Of a stretch of 22,393 bases of DNA, positions 7,433 to 14,402 are shown piece after piece. The position numbers were made by a program, and so were the translations under genes. The notes under the pieces are model-generated. The model did no database searches. It worked only from the letters and a program-made list of their open reading frames with translations, and was not told the origin of the DNA. This DNA is from a virus. How positions within the stretch are numbered: position 1 is the first letter of the stretch; every line of letters begins with the position of its first letter. The stretch lies in IMG/VR virus record IMGVR_UViG_3300025823_000010, positions 1-22,393 of that record. One strand, written 5' to 3'.

Positions 7433-9216
7433 TAGTCACCACCCGTATTCCATGAAACAAAATCTTTCGACCTTCGCGCAGCGTTCAAATCATCGTAATA
7501 CTGGCTCACCCCTGCACTGTCATAGGCCTCGAACATCGGTGCCCAGAAGTTCTCGACGGGCTGCACGTCCATCTGACTCCGCAACTGGCCGATAGCATCG
7601 TTCAGTGCCTGCCTGTAGTAGACCTGTGACGGGTCATCCGGGCCGATCACCTTCGACAACGGGCTGTCTGCAGGTATAATCTTGCCCATCAGAGTGACTA
7701 TGCCCTCGGCGAGAGGCTTGTCCTTTCCAAGTGCCCATAGAGCGTTAACCGTGTCGGTCCTGTCTCCGGGTCCAGGGAAAGCCCCTCCGCTGGCGAACGA
7801 ATCAAGCCCGTCAAGCAGCCATCCAGCCGCCAACTGATAATCTTCACCGTTACGGTCGGTGGCGTTGTTCATAACGTCCATCATCGTGCCGCCTGCGGTT
7901 GCGAAATCAATATTCGCTTGAAGTCTGTCCTCAGGTGTTGCATTAACAACACCCGTCATGATGGCCCCGTTCTTCATCAGTGGCGCCATCGCTCCGGCAT
8001 ACGGGTTTCCAGACTTGATGAGCATCTGTTCCTGTTGGTCAGCATAGGACAAATCATGCCCAAACTGCGATGACAGGATCTCGTACAGTATCTTTCCTCC
8101 GGCCACCGCAAATCCACCGATCATCGCGGTATTCATGAGCCCTGCGGCGACGGACGACGGCACCCCAGCCGCTTGTGTGGCTGCGGTGACCTCTGATGCC
8201 TGAGAGCCTGCCAGTGTGGTGCTCACATCAGCTGTGGTCAGGCCTCCGGCCTGATAGCCTGGGATGGTCAGCGACCCTGCCCCGACACCTGAACCTGCCC
8301 CAGCGGCTGCAGGCGCGGCACTTGCCCCGACATCCCACCATTCCGCGGCGGGTGCCGCACCTCCTCCACCAGATGCCCCTGCAGATGTCCACCCGGACGT
8401 TGCCGAGGCTGCCGGGCCCTGTCCATATGCGTACGGGGTAGCGGCCCCCGGAACACCACCGCCAGTAGCACCACCGGCCACACCTCCGGAACCACCCGCG
8501 ACACCACCACCAGCCGGCAGTGATGGAACAGCGGCACCTGAATTCGGAAGCCCAGTGTATGGAGCTGCAGTACCTGCCCCGGCTATCTGCTTCGGACCGG
8601 TGAACAGGTCCTGAATGCCTTGTGCTGTGCTTGAGATAGACCCGGCCGGCAGGTTCTTCAAGAGATCGAGTCCAGCACCCAGGTATCCGGTTGTTGCCTG
8701 CGAGTCAGCCAGCGGGATCGTCGCCTGCTCGTTACCAATGGCGCTCTGCAGTCCAGCAATACCGGTCGCGGCACTGTTTGCAGCGGATAACCCGCCAGCT
8801 GCCGGTAACCACCTGCGGGCCAGTTCCTGGTCATAGTTCTGGGTGGCAAAATTACCAGCGTCCCGACTCAGCGACTGGTACAGAAGACCGGAATCGTTGT
8901 AACCCTGCGCCCCGAGTGAATTCTGCAGAGCCCTCTGACTCTCACTCAGGCCGAACTCATAACCCGGAGTGCTCCGCATGATCTCGTCGCGGGACTGTGT
9001 GTCATTTCCGTACAGAAGGTCGTTGTACCCGGAAAGCGCCTTAACACCGGATGCAACATAGGGGTCAGTATACTGCTGGAGCGTGTTTATACCGGCTCCA
9101 TAAGCATTAGATTGTACGTTTGCCGCATCCTGCCGGGCATTGTTCTTCTGGTACGAGTTGTACACATTCGCACCGAACCCGAGCAACGGTTCAAGATAGT
9201 CAGTCCATGCCATCAT
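7432..9216 (-). CDS. Ejection / DNA transfer protein with Gly/Ala-rich linker
   Basis: A 594-aa protein. The ATG at 9216 overlaps the gp10-like stop by 4 nt; a second ATG at 9213 is equally usable. The N-terminal domain includes YTDPYVASGVKALSGYNDLL (49-68), STPGYEFGLSESQRALQNS (82-100) and NDSGLLYQSLSRDAGNFA. This is the pattern of phage DNA transfer proteins of the P22 gp7-like type as I remember it. Residues 212-320 are a low-complexity Gly/Ala/Ser/Pro linker. Residues 355-382 are strongly hydrophobic (AGLMNTAMIGGFAVAGGKIL) and could insert in a membrane. The C-terminus is folded and acidic. The layout fits a protein ejected into the host envelope to build a DNA channel. Confidence 0.78.
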   Translation of the reverse strand: MMAWTDYLEPLLGFGANVYNSYQKNNARQDAANVQSNAYGAGINTLQQYTDPYVASGVKALSGYNDLLYGNDTQSRDEIMRSTPGYEFGLSESQRALQNSLGAQGYNDSGLLYQSLSRDAGNFATQNYDQELARRWLPAAGGLSAANSAATGIAGLQSAIGNEQATIPLADSQATTGYLGAGLDLLKNLPAGSISSTAQGIQDLFTGPKQIAGAGTAAPYTGLPNSGAAVPSLPAGGGVAGGSGGVAGGATGGGVPGAATPYAYGQGPAASATSGWTSAGASGGGGAAPAAEWWDVGASAAPAAAGAGSGVGAGSLTIPGYQAGGLTTADVSTTLAGSQASEVTAATQAAGVPSSVAAGLMNTAMIGGFAVAGGKILYEILSSQFGHDLSYADQQEQMLIKSGNPYAGAMAPLMKNGAIMTGVVNATPEDRLQANIDFATAGGTMMDVMNNATDRNGEDYQLAAGWLLDGLDSFASGGAFPGPGDRTDTVNALWALGKDKPLAEGIVTLMGKIIPADSPLSKVIGPDDPSQVYYRQALNDAIGQLRSQMDVQPVENFWAPMFEAYDSAGVSQYYDDLNAARRSKDFVSWNTGGD

Positions 9217-10772
9217 CCACCCCTTGGCGTGGTATCGAGCCCTTCGACCCGGTACTGTTCACCGCCTGAATAAGTAAGTTCATAATTTCTGCGCTGGAAT
9301 CGACCCATCGCCTTCAGTATCCTGCGCTTCGATGTCTCGACAGACCGCCCGGTATTCCATGAGTCGCTGTTCTCGTTCGACCACTTTAATGTCGCCGTCT
9401 GAGACGTTGATGTCTTGTCGGCGACGATCTCGACCGCGGTGTCGTTCTTCCATTTTGTGGTATCGTAGTCAATAAGCCCTGTTCGTACGATCATCTCGAT
9501 ATTGTTACCCTCGGCACCGGTCTCGACAACATAACCATCTAACACTGTTGCATCAACAAAATACCCGGTCGCCACCAGCGTATCAGTCGGGACCAGGTTG
9601 TCCTGAATCGTAACCATATCACCGTTGGTCATAATGCCTTCGCCGGACCTCGGTGTCTCTCCGGTCCTCAGGTTCCAGTCAACCAACGGGAAATTCGTCA
9701 GGCCTCCTGTCTCGGTCTCCCACTCACCCCAGCCACTGCCGGTCATGACCAGTGTCAGTTGCGGCACGATAACAGTCTGAATCCTGTAGAGCGTGATGAC
9801 GTAGTACGTCTTCCTGGATGCCGTGAACCCGGACCCGAGGATATTTAACGACTCGGTGATGCGGGCGTTCGTAAGGAAAGATGACAGCGTGTCCGACCCA
9901 ACAGGCTCGATCTTCATGTTGACCATGCGAAACGGGAACAATCCGCCCGTCCTGTGGCTACCGATGCCATAGATAACATCGTCCTCCATGAAGATCGTAT
10001 CACCCGATAAAAGACCGATGCTGTGATAGATGTCTGAACGTCTGGAGAGCGGAGATGCTGAAGAATTTCCGGCATCGTAAAAGAATTCAATCGTTCGCGT
10101 TCCGAAGGCGACTAGATGGTCATGGTGCTTGACCAGGCTAACGCCACCGTCAGACTCGCGCTGCGCGGTAATGAAGGCGGTAGCACTCCACGTCAGAGGA
10201 TCTTCAGTGTCGCAGTTGTATATCTTCGCATCAGTCGTGATGATATAAGCTTTGCCGTTGAGGTAAGCGCCGCCGGATGACAATGTACCGGTCGCAGGGT
10301 TACCGTTCGCAATACCCGCAAATACAGCATCCGTCATCAGTATCACATTGGTCGGGTCGCTCAGTAATATGTACCACCCCTCGTTATTATCAGGGTCCAG
10401 AATAAGCAGGTGGTTCTTCATCTCGATAAAGTAAACCCGGCCTGTGCTGCTTGTTATGGAGTCTGCACTTGTCTTTGCAGCATCATCCCAAACATCCAGT
10501 TCGGTAGAATAGTCCGATGAATAGATCTTTGCCCCATTGACGATATATCGCGCATCGGCATCACCCCAATAATATGAACCTCTTCCGAGTGCTGAAGCAC
10601 CACCGAGGGACGCATCTAGAAACAGGTCGATACTCGGGCGCTGTGTTATATATGGTCGCCCGTTCTGATATTGCCCGGGCACACAGTTCTTGTTGTACAG
10701 GTTCGCAATATTGATGGCTGAACCTGAGAAGTCCTCAAGGTGCAATTCAGGAATGAAAGGTACCAGTGGCAT
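9213..10772 (-). CDS. P22 gp10-like packaged-DNA stabilisation protein
   Basis: A 519-aa beta-rich protein starting MPLVPFIPELHLEDFSG. NGRPYITQRPSIDLFL at about residues 38-53 is the hallmark N-terminal segment of gp10-type tail accessory factors. Repeated blades of hydrophobic/Gly strands follow, such as GRVYFIEMKNHLLILDPDN and LVKHHDHLVAFGTRTIEFF. In P22, gp10 hexamers bind beneath gp4 and close the portal channel after packaging. P22 gp10 is about 470 aa, so this one is slightly longer. The ATG at 10772 overlaps the gp4-like gene stop by 1 nt, keeping the P22 gene order. The assignment rests on motif plus synteny. Confidence 0.85.
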   Translation of the reverse strand: MPLVPFIPELHLEDFSGSAINIANLYNKNCVPGQYQNGRPYITQRPSIDLFLDASLGGASALGRGSYYWGDADARYIVNGAKIYSSDYSTELDVWDDAAKTSADSITSSTGRVYFIEMKNHLLILDPDNNEGWYILLSDPTNVILMTDAVFAGIANGNPATGTLSSGGAYLNGKAYIITTDAKIYNCDTEDPLTWSATAFITAQRESDGGVSLVKHHDHLVAFGTRTIEFFYDAGNSSASPLSRRSDIYHSIGLLSGDTIFMEDDVIYGIGSHRTGGLFPFRMVNMKIEPVGSDTLSSFLTNARITESLNILGSGFTASRKTYYVITLYRIQTVIVPQLTLVMTGSGWGEWETETGGLTNFPLVDWNLRTGETPRSGEGIMTNGDMVTIQDNLVPTDTLVATGYFVDATVLDGYVVETGAEGNNIEMIVRTGLIDYDTTKWKNDTAVEIVADKTSTSQTATLKWSNENSDSWNTGRSVETSKRRILKAMGRFQRRNYELTYSGGEQYRVEGLDTTPRGG

Positions 10773-11719
10773 CAGAAACGGTCCGGCTCAAAATACTCTA
10801 CAACGTCTTCAGGGTCCCAGTTCTGGGCAATCTGTAAAGCCTCGTCACGGTTGTTCTTCATGTTCTGTGTGACCTCGATGCGGTACCGGTCGGCAACATC
10901 AAGGACCAACTGAAATTTGAGAGGGCGAAACCACTGCTGTGGGTAGTCAGGGGTATCAGTAGCTGAATCGAAATCCTCTATCGGGCGCAGGAACACCATC
11001 TCGATCCGGTCGTCGGAATCAGTCGGAGCCGCATCGATGAACAGCGTCCCGTCCGGGAGGGATGATTCATACAGGTAGGATGACGGGTCACCTTCCTGGT
11101 CCTTGTCCGGCATCGCTTCATACTCATCCAGTACCAACGGGTCCAGTGTGTACTCGTCGCCGTTGTCATCCTTCCACTGCATGGTGAGCATGTTCAACGG
11201 ACGATTGATCTTTGTGGTGTAGGAAATCACCCGTGCACCACTACTAGCAACCGCGGCCATTCCGGTCGTCAGTGTGACCGTAGTACCTGACGGTGCGCCG
11301 TTGACCGTGTCCCAGTGCACAGTACCATTGTCCATCGTGATGCCGATATTATCTCCAGAACTGATGCCGGTGATCGATGTGACCTCAAGCGCAGTTCCGC
11401 TGGCAGTAATCGCAGCGGCCGATGTGGTTTCCGTGTAACTCGCGGTGCAATGGTCACCTGCAGACGTCCCGAGCAAATACTCGTACTGCCCTTTCTGAAC
11501 GAACAGGGTCGCCCTCTTCCTTGACCATACCTTCAAACCCGGTGCAAAGTCAGCCTTGCCCTGCCACTGCTTCACGATCAGGTTCAAGGCCCGGGCGCAG
11601 TTGCTTAGCTGGTCTGAACTTGGAAGTTCGTCCTCCTCAAGCACATGACCATCGAGCAAGGCATCCCTGATCAGGTCGTCACGGCTTACCGAGAAGTCAA
11701 CGGACCCTGACGTCGTCAT
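10772..11719 (-). CDS. P22 gp4-like head-tail adaptor (tail accessory factor)
   Basis: A 315-aa protein. The N-terminus has the helical adaptor pattern SRDDLIRDALLDGHVLEED, then SSDQLSNCARALNLIVKQWQ. This is typical of gp4/gp6-type connector proteins that form a dodecameric ring below the portal. The C-terminal part continues the fold with YPQQWFRPLKFQLVLDVADR. Residues of about 90-170 are a Ser/Thr/Gly/Ala-rich beta insertion (TASGTALEVTSITGISSGDN) that explains much of the excess over P22 gp4 (166 aa). The ATG at 11719 overlaps the methyltransferase-glycosyltransferase gene stop by 4 nt. It precedes the gp10-like gene as in P22. Confidence 0.83.
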   Translation of the reverse strand: MTTSGSVDFSVSRDDLIRDALLDGHVLEEDELPSSDQLSNCARALNLIVKQWQGKADFAPGLKVWSRKRATLFVQKGQYEYLLGTSAGDHCTASYTETTSAAAITASGTALEVTSITGISSGDNIGITMDNGTVHWDTVNGAPSGTTVTLTTGMAAVASSGARVISYTTKINRPLNMLTMQWKDDNGDEYTLDPLVLDEYEAMPDKDQEGDPSSYLYESSLPDGTLFIDAAPTDSDDRIEMVFLRPIEDFDSATDTPDYPQQWFRPLKFQLVLDVADRYRIEVTQNMKNNRDEALQIAQNWDPEDVVEYFEPDRF

Positions 11720-13260
11720 GCGGCCTGCTCCTTTCTCAACAGATCGCGCATCGCGTTAAAGACACGATCAACGCTGATATCGGCCTGGCACTGTGCAACG
11801 CCGGTTTCTTCATCCCTGGAGCAGAAATTGAAGTTGTAGTGCATCTGGTGGCATGGATAGCAGGGTGTGTTCTCCGGGGTCAGTGCGACCGTATTCTTCC
11901 AGTGCTTGGTCAGGTTCTCGTGCGAAGAGTGCGAGAGCAGTGCTACCTTCGGCACGTCCTCGATCCCGACTGAATTCAGCAGACCGGTCTCGGCACCGAA
12001 GACAATATCAGCCTTCTGCGCGAACGTCAGTGACTCGCGTATTGACCAGACGCCGGCAGCGCAGATAACCCTTTTCTCGTTCTCCCACCCCATGTGCAGC
12101 ATCCTATCATCCTTGCCACCGGTCATGACGATAGTCATGTCAGGGTAGGTGATCAGAAGTCTCGCAATGAGTGCGTCCATATAGGGCCATACCTTGTGAA
12201 CGCTCGAACCGCTCAAGGCATAAACAAGGACCGTCCCGCCGAGTTCTTTAATCCGTCCATCGGCCCACTTCTTCTCCTCGTCGGTCGGATAAAACCTAGG
12301 GTCGAAGTCCTTGAACGGCACATCGGCGATAAGGTGAGTGCGCTCCAGGTAGTTCACATTCATAATCGCATGTCGCGCCTCGGTCGAGTATTGGTAGGCG
12401 ATGCGATTCGGCAATGCCAAGAGGCCGGCCTCGACAGACTCTGACAGGTTGATGAACCGGTCGAACTTCTTCCCTTGAACGCCCCAGAACGGCCCCAGTT
12501 CCTCATTCGGTACCTGGTCCTTGCCCTGGATGTACCAGTCGTCTATGTACGGGTTGTTCAGCAGTATCTCTTGACCTTCAGGGGTCGTCATCATGGTGAT
12601 GTGAAACCCCTGCGCCTTCAGCATAGGGAAGATACTGGATGACTGTATCATGTCACCGAACCCGCCATAACGCACCACGCAGGCTGTCTTTCCGGGTTTC
12701 TCAGGGATGCAGACCTTTAGTGTCTTGTGGGATGTGTTCTTGCGGTAGACCTGCAGGAATGAATACTCGTTCCCGTAGGCGCCTGCACCGTTGTCGTGAT
12801 CTCGTACTTCATCGACGATCAGGTCACACATGCCGATATCTTCCATGATTGCCCGTATGTCCCCGGGCAGGAAGTCGGACTTGTGGTCCTTGTTGGCACC
12901 GTCCTCGCCGATGTTCGGATACAGATCCTTGTGCGGGAGGTACAGGACCAGGTGACCGCCCTGCTTGATGACCCGGAACCACTCCTTCAGTGCCTTCTCT
13001 GGACGCTCCATGTGCTCCAGCAGGTGCGAGGTAAATACGAAGTCCATTGACTGGCTCGCAAACATATCAAGGTTGTCAGCCTCAGACACAACATCGCACC
13101 CGTCAGTACCCCAGTGATGTCCGTTGTCTACCCCGATGAAGTGAGGAAATGCCTTGTAATTACCGCACCCGATATCAAGCCCGCGGCCTTTGGTGTAACG
13201 GACCACGTCATACTTGACTTTCTGTGCCTCGTTGCACTGAGGATCTTCAGCCCTCCACAT
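11716..13260 (-). CDS. Fused SAM methyltransferase and GT9 glycosyltransferase
   Basis: A 514-aa protein of two enzymes. Residues 15-175 are a class I methyltransferase: motif I LDIGCG (28-33), LLEHMERPEKALKEWFRVIK (80-99) and GGHLVLYLPH. Residues 190-514 resemble glycosyltransferase family 9 (ADP-heptose:LPS heptosyltransferases): VVRYGGFGDMIQSS (195-208), ALSGSSVHKVWP (348-359), a sugar-nucleotide-type segment FGAETGLLNSVG (421-432) and a Cys-rich tail with C467, C470, C480 and C491. The gene overlaps the 106-aa gene by 14 nt and the gp4-like gene by 4 nt, so it is made with the virion proteins. It could decorate a capsid/tail protein or alter host surface sugar. Substrate and acceptor are unknown. 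Confidence 0.85.
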   Translation of the reverse strand: MWRAEDPQCNEAQKVKYDVVRYTKGRGLDIGCGNYKAFPHFIGVDNGHHWGTDGCDVVSEADNLDMFASQSMDFVFTSHLLEHMERPEKALKEWFRVIKQGGHLVLYLPHKDLYPNIGEDGANKDHKSDFLPGDIRAIMEDIGMCDLIVDEVRDHDNGAGAYGNEYSFLQVYRKNTSHKTLKVCIPEKPGKTACVVRYGGFGDMIQSSSIFPMLKAQGFHITMMTTPEGQEILLNNPYIDDWYIQGKDQVPNEELGPFWGVQGKKFDRFINLSESVEAGLLALPNRIAYQYSTEARHAIMNVNYLERTHLIADVPFKDFDPRFYPTDEEKKWADGRIKELGGTVLVYALSGSSVHKVWPYMDALIARLLITYPDMTIVMTGGKDDRMLHMGWENEKRVICAAGVWSIRESLTFAQKADIVFGAETGLLNSVGIEDVPKVALLSHSSHENLTKHWKNTVALTPENTPCYPCHQMHYNFNFCSRDEETGVAQCQADISVDRVFNAMRDLLRKEQAA

Positions 13261-13567
13261 TGCGGGCCTCTTTTACCTTGGCGACCAGGGTCTCGTGCTT
13301 GAACTTTCCGATGATCGACACGCCACGGGTGCGGAGTTCATCCTTCAGTTCGTCGGTGGTCATCTCGTTTGGATCGGTGTCCGGTTCAAATACAGAGTTA
13401 ACAACGTCATCCAGCACCTCCTCAGGCACCGTATGTTCCACGGGGAACAAAGGCTTGCCGTCAGTGCCGACCTCGACACCGTTGATGTTGTACAGTCTAC
13501 CGTCCTGCGTGTACTTCCAGTTGCGATAACCGACAACCGTTTCAAATGGTTGATCCCGATCCAGCAT
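13247..13567 (-). CDS. 106-aa protein with HeH/SAP-like C-terminal domain
   Basis: ATG 13567 is preceded by GGAGG with a 5 nt gap, one of the best ribosome sites in the window. Residues 1-50 are beta-like (VVGYRNWKYTQDGRLYNING). The acidic middle is VFEPDTDPNEM. The last 35 residues, MTTDELKDELRTRGVSIIGK plus FKHETLVAKVKEAR, form the helix-extended loop-helix pattern of HeH/LEM/SAP-like domains often found in phage head-region proteins. Those folds can bind nucleic acid or protein. It lies between small head-region ORFs and the fused enzyme gene. A head-completion or DNA-contacting role is possible but unproven. Confidence 0.8.
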   Translation of the reverse strand: MLDRDQPFETVVGYRNWKYTQDGRLYNINGVEVGTDGKPLFPVEHTVPEEVLDDVVNSVFEPDTDPNEMTTDELKDELRTRGVSIIGKFKHETLVAKVKEARNVEG

Positions 13568-13585
13568 AGTACCTCCGACAAGGAA

Positions 13586-13605
13586 GACCGCCCCTAGAGG
13601 CGGTC
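13586..13605 (-). terminator. GC-rich hairpin, possible weak terminator
   Basis: GACCGCC and GGCGGTC form a 7-bp perfect stem, with a possible extra U-G pair and a 4-6 nt loop. On the minus strand it is followed by TTCCTTGT, a poor U-tract. The stem includes the TAG stop of the 48-aa ORF. It lies about 20 nt before the ATG of the 106-aa gene. It may attenuate or process the late mRNA rather than fully stop it, because essential neck genes lie downstream. Confidence 0.4.
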
Positions 13606-13740
13606 GTCGTAGTTGTTGCGCTCGATGAATCCGCCGACAGGAGTTTCACCCTCCTCGTAGACCTTCATCATCTCTTCAATATTTTCGTCCCTGTCACTGG
13701 GAGGGGTTTCATCCGTGTAACCCCGCTCCAGATCGCCCAC
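13594..13740 (-). CDS. 48-aa acidic small protein (GTG start)
   Basis: Read directly from the sequence. The GTG at 13740 shares its G with the TAG stop of the preceding 56-aa ORF (TAGTG), and AAGGA lies 9 nt upstream. The peptide begins VGDLERGYTDETPPSDRDEN and ends GGFIERNNYDDRL, with a central EEMMKVYEEGE helix. It is strongly acidic. No family is named. The coupled start and good spacing favour a real gene. It may be a minor head protein or an assembly factor between coat and neck genes. Confidence 0.6.
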   Translation of the reverse strand: MGDLERGYTDETPPSDRDENIEEMMKVYEEGETPVGGFIERNNYDDRL

Positions 13741-13910
13741 TACATCGATTCCTTGTTGTAGCCTGTCGTTGCAGCACCGCCGGACGTACCAGACGAACCG
13801 GGAGACCCGGCCTTGTCGTACAGGTTCGCATTGCTGTTCTGCTTCGAGGGCTTGTTGGTAACTTCCCGGACCTTTCCACCTGAACTCTGCTGGGTATCAG
13901 TCTTTTCCAT
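13740..13910 (-). CDS. 56-aa small basic/Ser-Gly-rich protein
   Basis: Read directly from the sequence. The ATG at 13910 has AGAGGATAGAGTG before it, a good ribosome site. The peptide starts MEKTDTQQSSGGKVREVTNK. It continues as a low-complexity Ser/Gly/Ala segment (AGSPGSSGTSGGAATTGYN) and is probably unstructured. It follows the 128-aa gene by 31 nt and is coupled to the 48-aa ORF through a TAGTG overlap. I do not recognise a family. A flexible virion-associated peptide is one possibility. Confidence 0.6.
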   Translation of the reverse strand: MEKTDTQQSSGGKVREVTNKPSKQNSNANLYDKAGSPGSSGTSGGAATTGYNKESM

Positions 13911-13941
13911 CACTCTATCCTCTGGGTTAAAAGAAAACCGA

Positions 13942-14328
13942 CTAAGCGGTTACAGTAGCACCGGGTACGACCTCGTACTCGATTGCAGCCGAACAGGACA
14001 ATGTTGCACTGTTTGCCAGGGTGCGAATATCGAGAAAAGAACCCGCCGAGATGGAGATGTCGGTCGCATAAGCTGTACCGATATGACCAACAGACGATGT
14101 ACCCATCGTAATAGCACCGACCGAGGTCGTGCCGTTGTAGATGCCATAACCAGCTGAATCGTTTGTGCCGACGATGTTCATCACGATGTTTACCTGCTTG
14201 ATTTTCATATCGACCAGCGCAAGGAACTTTCCTGCTGATACGCTTGCAGCAACCGCTGGTAAATTCAGCGGAGCAACGTGCCGGCAGGTGTACGTCGGGT
14301 GGTCGTATGACATTGACTTTGTAGTCAT
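13942..14328 (-). CDS. Likely head accessory (decoration-type) protein
   Basis: A 128-aa protein directly after the major capsid gene. ATG 14328 is preceded by TGAGGAAACAAGC. The sequence is beta-rich and nearly free of charged residues after residue 50: MKIKQVNIVMNIVGTNDSAG, GAITMGTSSVGHIGTAYATD, then AAIEYEVVPGATV. Size, composition and position immediately downstream of the coat gene resemble head decoration or head-fibre proteins of phages. I do not recognise a specific family. A GC-rich hairpin separates it from the coat gene, which could set its expression level. Coding status is secure; function is inferred from context. Confidence 0.72.
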   Translation of the reverse strand: MTTKSMSYDHPTYTCRHVAPLNLPAVAASVSAGKFLALVDMKIKQVNIVMNIVGTNDSAGYGIYNGTTSVGAITMGTSSVGHIGTAYATDISISAGSFLDIRTLANSATLSCSAAIEYEVVPGATVTA

Positions 14329-14341
14329 GCTTGTTTCCTCA

Positions 14342-14364
14342 CCACCGGCGTCTCCTGCCGGTGG
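14342..14364 (-). promoter_or_regulatory. Hairpin between coat and accessory head gene
   Basis: CCACCGGC and GCCGGTGG form a perfect 8-bp stem with a 7-nt loop (AGGAGAC on the minus strand). The gap after the stem to the ATG of the 128-aa gene is 13 nt and contains that gene's AGGA. No U-tract follows, so it is not a classical terminator. It may stabilise the 3' end of processed coat mRNA or modulate initiation of the next gene. Confidence 0.5.
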
Positions 14365-14402
14365 CTATTGATTCGGATAAGGGAGGAAGACCCCTGTGCG
14401 GT

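Noticed and set aside
8268-8614. Proline-rich and Arg-rich frames on both strands around the Gly/Ala linker
   Set aside because: They are by-products of the GC-rich low-complexity coding sequence of the 594-aa ejection protein.
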